Below are positions 50,201-63,200 of a stretch of 64,000 nucleotides of DNA, in pieces. Under the pieces are notes generated by a model that did not search any database, was not told where the DNA came from, and worked only from the letters and a program-made list of their open reading frames with translations. The DNA comes from Saccharina japonica (lineage: Eukaryota; Sar; Phaeophyceae; Laminariales; Laminariaceae). The stretch's first letter is position 1, and each line of letters begins with the position of its first letter. A program made the translations under genes and the position numbers. The stretch lies in contig MEHQ01004185.1 of the NCBI GenBank assembly GCA_008828725.1, positions 1 to 64,000 of the forward strand, in the 5' to 3' direction.

Positions 50201-53200
50201 AGCAGACAATCGCAACCTGGCACTCGACATGGAGAAAGAGAGCGGTATACAGCCCCGTAGGACGGTCCACGAGCCCAAACTCCGTCTAGTTTGAGGCTGA
50301 TTTGCACTTTCGGCTTTCCTTTTTTCGTGAAAAACAACAACTAACCTTCCGCGCTGTCGTCCACGAACACACGGTCTTGCGTGTCGCCCGTGTTTAGCGC
50401 TCTCTCGGCCTCAAATACCAGGCTGTCGGCATCGACCTCTGCGGACACCAGCGTCCAGTCCTGTGTGCACTCATCCGTTACGGGGCGGCCTGGCTCGATC
50501 GCGTGCGCGTCCGTGACGTTGCCCGTCTGCGCGTGAGAGATGTAGACGGATGGGGGTCGTGCGGGCGTAAGGAATAATATCACAAATAAATGTGCAACCT
50601 AGCGGCTGGCTTATGGAGTGGGGCGTTCTGTGTGGCTGTGGGGCTACATCACGAACCGCAGCAGCAGCAGCAGCAGCAGCAGCAGCCACGGCCACAGTGG
50701 TGGTTTCCTTAAGCCCCTCCTCGTGCTGTATCAAACAAACAACATCGAGAGGCCGCATACAGCACCGCCAATGGAACCGTGCCGTGCGAACATTTGAAGG
50801 AGAATGTATTTATTTGATAACTGATACCATCGTGTATATACGCATATTACAATGAAAAAAATACCTTCCGTGTACCGTAGTAAGTTCCCACCCAACCGTG
50901 TAACAGGTCTTCTTGCAGTCTCCCTTTTGATTCTGTCCTGCCCGACGGTCTTATACGGCCTCACAAAATCATTGTAAAATCAGCCGTAAGTTGTATACCA
51001 CGGTGCGCTGATTGTCCACGTGACCATGTCGTAGCGGACGCTTGCTATTACGCTAGGGATGGCCCGTTTCGTCTGAAAGGTTTTCGGAATGACGAAGAGC
51101 CCCTTAACCCAAAATCGTTTGAATTTAATTATTTTTGTGTCGAAATATGGTTTCATTGTATACCTTCCAGTAGTCCATATGGGATTGGTCATCGGGTACA
51201 GATAGCACTTTTATTACCCCTCCAAAATCAGTGTTTGACTTGCTATTAGTGTAGACCTCTTCAAGTGAGGAACCTCACAGAAACAAAACGGTATGCAGGT
51301 GCATCTCTACCGTGGCATGCATCATCAGCGCTACGATATATTAACACCCTCTCCCCTCGCGACGCAAATCTTGTCTGAGCGGCTCAATGCATTATAACGG
51401 AACTTCTGTCCACTGCTGTATGTAGCTGCTCCTTCCCAGCAAGCACAACGTAAACACGGCAACTAACAACGTGTGTGTACTTATGCCACGCTTCTCGGCG
51501 ACCTCTCCTTCGAAGGTGGAAACAAATTAGTGTCTTGAAGTAGGACGAATCGCTTAAAACGTGTCGAATACACTGCAAAACAAAAGGAACCCCCCTGCAG
51601 GTTTACCTTACTACCGTGGGCCGGGTGCATGCTTTTTTTGCTGTACTCGGTTGCAGCACGGTTACAGTGAATTACTTTCCTCTCGAGTATTTTCTCCCTG
51701 AATTGCTTCTTCTAATGTATGTCCCTGCTTCGTGCAGGTACTGTACGTACCGGAATTTTGTTGCACCACGCTTTACCGGTTGTATGTATACGTTTTAGAG
51801 TCTTGCCTGTTTTCCTGCTACAGCAACAACAACAGGTCTTTGTTCGTACGCTAATCTCATCATGCATGCGGTTTTGCGCCGGTAGTTCGGTGCCTCTTCG
51901 TGTAGCACCGGTAGTGCACACCCCGTATCAGGCAGAAGGAGAGTTTGGCCACCACCCCCCCCCCCGTGCTGAAAATTCATTCGATTCGCGGCCTTGCAGG
52001 TGGACATGTGTATCCCGAATATCGGACACCAATAAATACGTGAAACACACGAAAGATGCGTGCTACGATACAGGTATAAGGTATACCTTTTTTTGGCTGA
52101 AACGTTTTCCGAATGATCGGGCTCCTTAACCCAAACTCGTCTGCCGATGCGTGCTACGATAGAGATACCTGGTAGCACTTTTTGGGTGAAATGATTTCTG
52201 AATGATCGAGCTGCTTAACCCAAAATCGTTGCAATGTTGTTCCTTGCTTGCTTCACGGCCTTTGGATTTTCGATCGGATAGCGCTTTTGCTTTCCTCCCT
52301 TAATGATCACTTTGGGGTGAGGTGTAGAGCTCTTCAAGTAGCCACCCTTCCAAGGCAAAAACATGGTGCACCTCTATCGTAGCACCCGTCTGCCTTTCAT
52401 TCTTGTGCTGTGATATTTTTCATACTGGACTCAGTCAGGTCGTGGAATTGGTCCTCGGGTATATAGCACTTTACTTATTGTCCTCCAAACCCTATTTTTC
52501 GGCGACGTATGTATGGAGCTCCTCAAGTTAGGAGCTCAAAAACAAATGGGTGCGCCTCTATCGTAGCATCCGTCGGATAAAAAAACACATTACATTTTTT
52601 GTCATGTGGTGCCAGGTACTCTCGGATGTACTCTACTTGTTGAGCTAGTTAGTGTGGATTAGGTAAATTTAGCAAAAAGAAGGGGAACAAAACTGTATTA
52701 TAGAAGTAGGGCCTCACCAAGTAGTACGACAACGCCTATATCTCGCGAACTACAACTACCACGACAAGCACCGCTTCACCGATCGATGTGTCCCCCTTGT
52801 TCATACGGTCATGTGAATAGCTTTAGTGTTGAAAAAAACAGTGTATTCCGTTTGTTATTCCCCGAAGGCGGAATTTTAGGCCTTTTCGTGGAACCAGCTC
52901 GTGTAACGTCTCCTAATAAATACAAAACAATGAATTCACACCACGAAACTCAAGTCAATACGTAATTGATTAATTTCTCCACCCATCCCAACTATTGTAT
53001 TACATATGTACGTAGACAGGGTGTGGAGGGTGTTGTAGTTAATTAATTTAGCGAATGGGGGGGGAAATAGTAATGGATGGGTAAAGCAAGTGAAATGCTG
53101 TGCATTCGTATATATATATATTATTCGTGGTATGGGGGGGGTAATTAAATGGGGTGGGGATACTTAATTAACTTTAGCGAATGAGGGAAAATAATATAGT

Positions 53201-54470
53201 AGACGGGGGGGAGGAATGTCTTCTGCTACTGTGGGTATCACCAGATCTGAGTTACGAAAAAGATAATGAACTGATTTTGCGGAAGGGGGAGGACAATATT
53301 AAGTATTACAAGGCTTTCCTACGGAGTGGTCTTGATATAGCAAAGGCGACGCAAGAAAAACGGGTTACCTCGCCAGCAGCAGAGCGTCAACATAATGCAC
53401 AGCAGCAGTTGCAGCAGCTGCAGCAGCAAAAAAGACAGAAGCAACAAACTGCACTGCTGCATCTTCATCTAAAGCCGAGGAGTGCGGACAAAGCGTTTAT
53501 TGTGTAGACGAAGAAGGAAACTGATAGCAATCAACATTGTGCACGTAGATATATACGAACTCTCGTTTTACATTTTACCATGCTGCCACCTGCTGGTCGA
53601 ACATTTACGTACAGTACCTCCTACATCATTATTAATAGTACGTACTTCTATGCCGGTGTCTTCCTCTCCTTCGTGTTGCTTCGCCCGTGCAGCAGTTATC
53701 TGTTCTCTTGGGCACGTATGCTTTTCTTCTAGGGGTGCTTCTGACTCCGTGCATTTCATAAATTCGTTTTATTGTCTTTTCGTCCTTACTCTTTGGTTTG
53801 GCTCGTGTCGATGTGTTCTCGTACCCGGTAAGTTGACATTTCACTTGCTTTACCCATTCATTTACGTTTAATTTGTTTGGTTTTTCTCTGTCTCACAGAG
53901 TCTGTGACCACATAATAATTTGTATCGCTCTAAGATTAGGGATCAGGACAATGGGTGTATGTGATATGACTGGCCATACCATTACATGTACTGCTGCAGT
54001 TAGGTTGTAAAACGCATTACAGGGTACAGTAGAAAGAACGGGTTTCCCGTGAAGACAACACACACTGCTGTTTTATACATATATCAGTAGTGGTACCCCG
54101 AACTATGCCAGGGCAGGGCCGGTATAGCGAACAAAAACAAAAACACAAAATAATAACTGGGCCACGATCCACACGCTATAACGCGATCCATTGATCAGGT
54201 AAATTGACACACTATAATATGCCGGCATCCACGCGGAGCCCTTGTAGCAGACAAACACAATACAAAACAAAAAAACGGGGCCGGCCACGACGAACAGGTA
54301 CGAACGCAGTCATCCACGTACGAACCGACCCACCCACACCGACCCACCGACCCACGTACGCACCAACCGATCGACACACTCACCAATCGATCCATCCACC
54401 CACTACAACAGCCCACTACAACAGTAGTGTGAATACACAGCAGCACAGTACGCACAGCAGTAGTACAGAC

Positions 54471-54534
<64 letters not shown>

Positions 54535-57500
54535 CAGGCAGTAGTAGTAGTAGTAGTAGTAGTAGTTGTTGTTGTAGTAGTAGTTAGATATCCTTCATAT
54601 TGGAAGAGTAGATAGTAATATTGTTTGTTTATTACATCATTGTTGTACTCGTACGCACTTCAACTGAAAACTCCTCATCATGACGATTACCTCGCAAATT
54701 ATTTGGCTGTTCGACAACGGCTTATTATAAAAATCGAGTATTAATACGTAGTAACTACCAGGGTTCATAATAATAGTACCACCACGAAGCCCACACCAAC
54801 ACTACAAATAACACATATTAGAACAAACATTCTCCGCAGCTCGCAAAGTTGAGTGTCTACTATTCAATCGGTTGAACTCACAGCTGACGTATTTATAAAA
54901 AAGTAAAAAAGTGAAAAAGTACCGCTGTGAAATTGAACGAGAAGGCAAATTGCCTCTCGCGAAAATTATTTGTTGAACAAAGAGCTGTGTATCAGTTGGT
55001 CTGTTCGGACAAAGAGCATCGAGTAACATCGGACCTCTAATCGTGAAAGAATAGGTAGGTTTATACGTATGGAGATGCCTCTGGTCTCGATAATAGTAGA
55101 TGTATCGAGTATGGCGTATTGCCTATACCATAGCACCTGACACGGCATAAACTATAGCGTTTTAGGTAGGTTGTTCGTGGTATGGGGGGGGTATAATTAA
55201 TTAATTTAGCGAAAGAGGAAAATAATATACCTGGTGGTTGGTACAGCAGTAAATAAGAAAGCATCGCTTGAAATGTCAGTGCGGCACTATGTGGTATAAC
55301 TATAACGCCTGGCTGGGTATATGGATGATATATCTATTACTGTGGGTGACGTACATTGCTATTTGCATTTTCAACCACGGTACTAACCATCCATTGGACC
55401 TTTAACCCTAACCCCCTATCAGTACCTCCTAACCTAATCCTAAGGCAATGATTGGCGGTACGTTACTACCCACGGGATGCCCACAAGCAGGAATTCATAT
55501 AAACGTTAATATATATCGCCAATCTACGGAGTATACCCGACCACGTTCCGCTGAGAAACGGGTACAGCAGCCTGCTGCCTGCTGGAATCGAGCAAACGAC
55601 ACACCCCACGAGTCACAACAAACGATTGGCCAAAAACAGGCCGTACGTACTCCTTTATAAATGTCCCGGGCACACTAAAAATGTATACTGTGGTATAGTA
55701 TGCTTGGCTTTCAACCAAGCATGCAAGCGTTTTTGGTTATTTTTTATGCCTACGAATAGTGCGCTTTTTCTTTTGTCACTGCGTCTGGGGCCGTTTTTTG
55801 GTTGTTTAATTTTCTGCCCAAAGCTTTTTTTACAATTTCCGGTAATTTCACTCGATCCTGCTCTATTCAACCTGGGTACGGACAGCTATTGTTATTGTAC
55901 AACAAGTTGATACCTTTTTACCAGGTACAATGAATTGGTGTGGAGGAAAGGAGTAGTACGTACGCAAATCAGTAGGATATTTCCGGGACATTTCCAGGTC
56001 ACTAATATTATTGTGGTCAGGTCTGGGGTTAGGGTTGGGCTTAGGCTCAGGGGGTCAAGCCCGTACATTGATCCAGCATGTTGCCGGAAGATCTGTTAAT
56101 AGTACATACGTACGCAGATATCCTACCGTCAATCTCCGATGGCACATACATACACCAACCGTGGAGATAGGTATCCGTTGACCATCGTCCGGTCCACGAG
56201 ATATCCGCCATCATAATCATGGATGGTCTGACTTCATAATGGTTGACGTCCGGGAATATAAAACCCGAACGCTATGTACCATAGGTGCCATAGGGAGTAA
56301 ATATTCCTCCACAAGAACGACTCCGACTCCGACGCCCACCCCCCCCACACTCTTTACACGAAATTTATCCTGGCGAGATTCGAGGGGGATTTCGTGGAGG
56401 CACCCCCTTTCCACACAAATGTACCGTACGCGTATATAACGAAGAAATGTCTGCTTCAAGGTATCAATCCATATCCGTCCAAGAGCACGACAACGTCGGC
56501 GTCAAATGAGAAGGTGACTTACTCCCATATTGGCGTCGATGATGAGATTCGAACCCACGCGGGCAAAGCCCGATTGCTCAGTTAGCAGGCCGACTTCCAT
56601 ATTTGCAACCTCACCCTTCATGCGTCTTGCCGAGCACTTCACGGCGCTTCGCGCTTGGTGTTAGCAATGTCCGTCTGATCGGTGAAAACCCGACATGCTC
56701 CATCCCGGCATTGGAGGGATGCGAGGGTCTACGGTCATACGACTACAACAGCCATGCGTGAATATCGAGTATCCCCCCCCCATATGATATATTTATAGGT
56801 TGGGTTGGCGTCGGTTGGCAACGACGCTGTAAAACACGCCACTCGCTGCGTGAGCTAGACAACCAGGGTGCCGTTTTTTTTTGTTATTTTTTTTGGCGGT
56901 CACCAAAGCTGGCGGTCGAGTAGATCATTTGTGCGGGGTGGAGAACCTTTGTTCCGCACAAGGGGAATGGTCGTATCACGTAGTGTTAATATGGTAAGGC
57001 GTCCGTGAGGCAGTTACATAGTAAAACCCATTGCTGTCTCCGGAAGTGGCCACACCAGAAATTAAATTAACTCATTGAAGCTGTCGTCCATATGCAAGTC
57101 CGCCTCAGAGGCGGTTCTTAGCAGGATGCAGCTCACCCTCCATGCGACTCGCCCAATACCTCATGGCGTTTCGCGCTTGGTGCAAGCAATGTCTGCCTGG
57201 TTGGTGAAAACCCAACGCGCTCCGTCCCGGCATTGTAGGGATGCGAGGGTCTATGGTCATATGACTACGGCCGTGCACAACATGAGTACACCCCCCCCCC
57301 CCCCCCGCCCCCCTCCGCGTTCCTGCATTTTACCGTGTGAAAAAAATATAATGTGCAAACACTGCTACGCTATGGCACGCCCTTGTTATCATACCACTAC
57401 TATACCGTATACCACCCGGGTGAAGACCTTTCTTAAGTTTCATATGATCACCCGGGGTGCTTTGCATATCACACCCGCTACACGGTATATACCACCGGAC

Positions 57501-60163
57501 GGATACCGTGTTGACAACAAGTCCAAATAGGTACCTCGTATCACCGGGGTATGCTGTACAATCAACGTATTACAGTAGGTAGTTTTGGCCCTGTCAGTGA
57601 CCTACCCGGGTACGGGTAAATTTTTCGTGGGGTACCCGGGTATCGGGTAATGATCGGTTCTAGCCAACCCTGGAATACCCTTCTAAGGTGTTTAGTAAGG
57701 GAGCGCATTCGTCGACCAGCTGGCGAATGGTGAGGGTGTGCGGGGGACGCGGCATGGGAGGGCCATCATAGTAAAAAAGGCATGAAAAAGGACCGTCTTC
57801 TACAGTACAGGACACCTAACAAAAAACAGACTAATATGAACGCCAGCCTGAGATTCGGGGAGGAAGATAATAAGTGTTTCGGGAGTCATTATATTGAAGT
57901 TAGTGTATAGAGAACCCTATCTCGAATAAGAACTTCAGCCTGGACCAGATTCCCTGTTTCTTTTTGGGCGTCCTGTACTGCACTACAGATAGCTAGGGTT
58001 AGTCTCAGCAGCGCGACCTTTCAGGTCATGGCTTCACGCTGAGTTCACCGGTACAGCAAGCGCACATCACGGGTCCGTCAAGCGAGTAGGGGGAAGAGAG
58101 GAGAGAGGAGAGGGGGCGCGGGGGGACGGGGCTGATGCCAATGGCGTGGGGTTGTGGCTCACATTGACGGTGAGTACGTAGGGAATTATTGCAAGAGTTG
58201 GACAGAACGAGGAAATAGAAAAAAAATGGCGGATAATTGAAATATTGTGCCGAGAATGGGGAAGGAAATAAATGACTTGGATGCATTCTTGTTCGGTGGC
58301 GGCAACTCTTCCGTACGTACGTACGTACTGAATGTATCGATTTTTTTTATGAGGGGCGACACTATTCATAGATGAGTCCGTCACTTGCTTGGTTAGATTT
58401 GATTGGTAAGGCATACTACTAAACTGTTGCTAGACCTATTTGAAACTCGAGCTTATGCCTTATGTCTTTCAAAAGGGAAGAGTGAGGCCATTGCATATTT
58501 GACATTGTAGAGCCACATTTCCCGCAACGTCTAAAACTCGGTATTGTGGTTTCTTTCAGACAGAAAAATCGAGAAAATATAGTAAACAACTTGGAATTAG
58601 AGTCGGAAATATCTGCAGAATATGCGACAGGAAGAGGATGTATTTCAGGGAGCGGCCAGAATTTCCAGAAATTCAGACAGAAACTCGCGAACGGAAATGC
58701 GTTTTCAAACGGCTAAAAATACGAATGCCTCGCCTTGGCCTCGCTCACGTCTTCGACGTGTGACTCAGCTTGGAGTACGTAACAACACAGAACAACAGCA
58801 ACACAGCAGGCCTCGCCCTCGAGCCACCGGATTACTACTGTAGTCAATGCTTCGAAAATATCCGTGTGGGAGGCATGGCATATACGTACCTATGACAGAG
58901 GGAACCATGTTGTTGTCATGAACGTTAGTTCAGAGTGGGCTGCAGACTAGAAACAAGAGCACTCGCGCGACGAGTGTATCAGCCGCAGTGCAGCGTGCAC
59001 CGGGCTGGCAGCCATCGTGTGAGCGCTTGCCTCCCACCAGTTGACCTTTTTGTTGGGCTAGGTGTCGGTGTGATGGTCTGTGTACCGGACTGTGTGGTGT
59101 TTGTTGTTGTTGTGTGCTGCGAGCTGCGGGTGTGTGTTCGATATAGCCGGGGAAACGTGCAGGTCGAACATTTGTTTTCCAGTTCGTACGTATGATCCGT
59201 AGAGACGTGCCGGTTGAGTCAATGCGGGATACCTCTCACAGCCGCCGACATTGCTGGTATCGTAGGGTGTGACGGCTGCGAGTTCATGCTTCACCGAGAA
59301 GCGTGTTGTACGTGGGTTGGGGCTCGGGTTATACGGTGGAGCTGTGCGCTACTGTACTGCTGCAGAGCTGGTTGGTGCTGCTGTTGTGCTGTGCGGTCTT
59401 GCTTTGCACTCGCACGGTCACAACCCACAACATCAAGAGTGTAGGATAAACTGCTGAGAAACTTATCACCAAGTAAATATTATGTACTTGGTCAAAAGAG
59501 TGACCTAGTACATAATTTGAGGAGCCACATATCACGCTGGTCGTTATGTCAAAAATAAGCGCCTATTTTGGCACCGTCTAAAACTCGATATGTCCTTTTT
59601 TCGGGAAGAACCATAGACTCGTGCTACGGTAGAGGTATCACCTTTTGGCTGAATCGTTTTCTGAACGATCGGGCTCCTTAACCCAAATTCGTCGGACTTT
59701 CATTTTTGTAACGAATAGTGTTTCAGGGTATACTTCGGTCATGTGGTTTCTCATCCGGCAGCACTTTTATTTTCCTCCAAAATCATTTTTTTGGTGAGGT
59801 ATGACGCTCCTTAAGTGAAGAGCTCAGAAAAATCATGGTGCACCTCTATCGTAGCATGCGTCCATATATAAGGCCCTATTTTGAGTTTCAAATAGCTCTA
59901 CTAATAACTTTAGTTTTGTGTGTGTGGCATGAAGCCCACGTTGGTCAGGAGTCAGTAGAGTCATATGAAGGGGGACTGCACTACGGCAATTAATTGGCCT
60001 ATGATTACAAGGATGTTGAAGTCGCATTGTAGTCATACTCACCGCGTACATATATAGCCGAATTGCACCCCTATACTTGTTCCCAGACCATGTCTTTTCT
60101 CGCAAGCTGGGGACGTCCGGCTCGGCAGCGCTACAATGGGACAAGGCAGCTAGCTGTGGAGCT

Positions 60164-60208
<45 letters not shown>

Positions 60209-63200
60209 CAAAACTCGAAGTACGCTAGTTTCATCAGATTGTTGTGGTTCGCTTCAACATGGTATATAGCGCACCTGAGTGTGATACCAATTTCCTTTTC
60301 TTACCACGAAAAATGCCGGACACTTGACTGGTGCACTAATTATGTACATACATACTACGAGCAAAACAATAACGCCCCCTACGTAACGATCCCCGAATGA
60401 ATATGATGTGCAATAGTTTCCCCCCTTCCTATTATAACTTTCAACGTCCCCTTGCTCGGCCGGCCACTGCTATGAATATGAATATAACACAGTAGTAGTC
60501 ATATATATGCCCCCATATGAACGTCACCTCTGGCCGGGGCAATGCATGCCGTCTCGCAATTGCTTCTGGCTTCAACGTACTCTTCCAACTGACCGAAGGG
60601 CACCAATTTTTTCAAGTATGGGAAGAACCATGTATTCACTCCCTGTGCCTGGTATACATTGCATAGAGAAGAAGAGCAGCCATATAGTTATCCTACACCA
60701 AAGTAAACGACTGCTATTAATAACGTGGCAATGAGGGGGCGGCGTTGAGGGCGCCCTGTGGTACTTTTTCTGCGTCGGAGTCGTCTGAATAAAGCGACCA
60801 ACCGGCCTTATCTAGGTTTAAGCCGACTCGCCTGACACAGGGACAGTACCTATATATTGCAGGCAGCTATATCGCCTTGTATAAGGTTATCGCTGCTTCG
60901 AAACCATTCTACTGTAGGTCGTACTCGCCTTATATCAGTAGTAGTACGGAGGACCATAGTAAATAGGACCAAATATTGTTAGTAAAAATGGGTAAATACA
61001 AAGGGAATGCCGCCGTCGGCCCAGGCCGCCGACGAAGCTAACGAAGGAGGATGAAACTTCACAACACGCACCCGAAACTTCAGTGCTGGCACAGAATAAC
61101 TTAAAAGTGGCGTGCTATGACATGCAACGACCGTTCCCGAGCGAAACTTCGAAGGTTTTGACAAGAACATGACCCGCAAACGATTCGGCTGGCATACTTG
61201 GCCACGGTGAGCCCACGAATCACTGAAAAATAACACACCGGCGCCTGAGAGCGCAGAGCGAGGAAATAGTGGGTGCAATCTTCTAATATTAGTAATACAT
61301 ACAAGGGAACATCGCCGTCGGCCCAGCCGCCAGCGAGAGGAATAATGTTAAGGTCCGCAATTACGATGCCAAGGGACAAACGCGTATCGTAAGTGGATAA
61401 ACACTAGAAGAACTTGGATGTAAAATTTCAAAACATTCATCACGGCGGGGGGCACGGAGAGCGAGGCACGAGCGTCGAGAACTGACACGGCGGGGGGTAA
61501 GAATACGGAGCGCGAGGCACGAGCGTCGAGAACTGACACGGCGGGGGGTAAGAATACGGAGCGCGAGGCACGAGCGTCGAGAACTGACGATTTTCTGAGC
61601 TCAGGAGAATATACTACTGTTTATATAGGTATTTGTGTGTACGGTAGGTCCTATTCACTAGTATTTACTATGCTCCCCCGTAATAGTATCCTTATTTTCC
61701 CTTGATTAACTCCTCTGGACGCTTTTCCTTTTCGGCCGTGGCGGCTGCCGCCACGTATTTCAGCCTGGGCCCTGTGTTCGTGTCCCCCTCCCCCCCCCCC
61801 CCCCCCGCCCCCTCCCGCCGCCACCCCCGTCTTACCCCTCTTCGTAATGTGAAGAAAAACAACTCGTTGTCTATGAATTAGTGTGAAAACATATATATCA
61901 TTGATTTATTGTAGCATACTATGGCATGTTTGGGGAGGGGATGGTTGCCCTGTACATATCCCCTTCCCCATCCCCCCAAAACAGAAAAAGACCGAACATG
62001 AGAACAACGTCTTGTTGGTTATGCGACTATATTTTTGGGGGCCCTTGCTTGCTGGTATAAATATGTTTGGTACGTTTAGTGCGACTACTATTAATACTAC
62101 TACTTACTGTCGATAGATACCCGCCTCGAATCTTTGGTACGCATATCTCTTTATTTGTATTGTATCCACATATACCTGGTATGATATACTGCGTATATAG
62201 TATAGCACGACAGACGACAGTCAATACAGTCAGCAGTTTTTAGAACGTTCTTTTCACCTGTCAATTCCCTACCCGAGTCTTTAGCGGGTGTTTAGAGTTA
62301 AGACGGCTGCAAAACAAATGCCCGGATATTCAGTCTATGGTTGCTGTCCTCAAGTAAGTAAAACAAAATAGTACGATGCGTATTTCCTAGTGTTATACCT
62401 GGTACCGTACGTCCAGTACGTACGAAGAGCACTCAGGAATATGTTTACCGTCGAACAGCCAGTGGCATTACGGATCAAACATACGTAGCAAAACAGAACA
62501 AAAGGCAAGCCTGTGGTGTGGTCAAAGCGGCCGGCGGCCACGTATGATGTGGCTGGCCAACAATCCACGACAACGACAACATCAGCAGCAGCAGCAATCA
62601 ACACAGAGCCTCGAATTCGAGAACTACTAACTGCTCTTCTATGTATGTGGTGTGCGGGCGGAGCGCTACGCCCAAAACGTCTGTCTGTCGTGGGCACGCA
62701 CACATGGTGCATAACATATCGCTGCTGATGGTGTGGCGTGTGGTACCTGTTTTCTTTTGCTGGTTTTGTGAGGAAGACGACTGGTTGGTGCACACAGCAA
62801 GCAGCGCCAGAACCGCTACGTACTAGCTGTCTGTCCGCGACACGACTTTGTGACGGATGACCCTACGAACATGACATAACAGTTTAGAGCGTCATCCTCC
62901 GCGCCATATAAATGTACATAGGTTCGAGAGACCTGTACAGCCAGACTGTAGTACGCTCACGACCATATATTAACATTAATAGCGTCATGATACAACACAC
63001 ACATATACTGCATAACTACCTGAGCTACGGCGTAGTGTGGATTAATTAATTTCGCAAAAGGGGGAGAACAATATATGACAAGAAAACCCATAACACCTGC
63101 TGGTCCATGCCGCTTGGCTTGGCTCGCGATGCAGAGTTCCCCCTCTCCCGACATCTCATTCATCTATCTGACATATTACTGTACCTACGAATTATTCCCC

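Noticed and set aside
53181..53507. 108-residue Gln-rich ORF
   Set aside because: Frame not conserved in the homologous repeat at 9690-9990; Gln run comes from CAG repeats.
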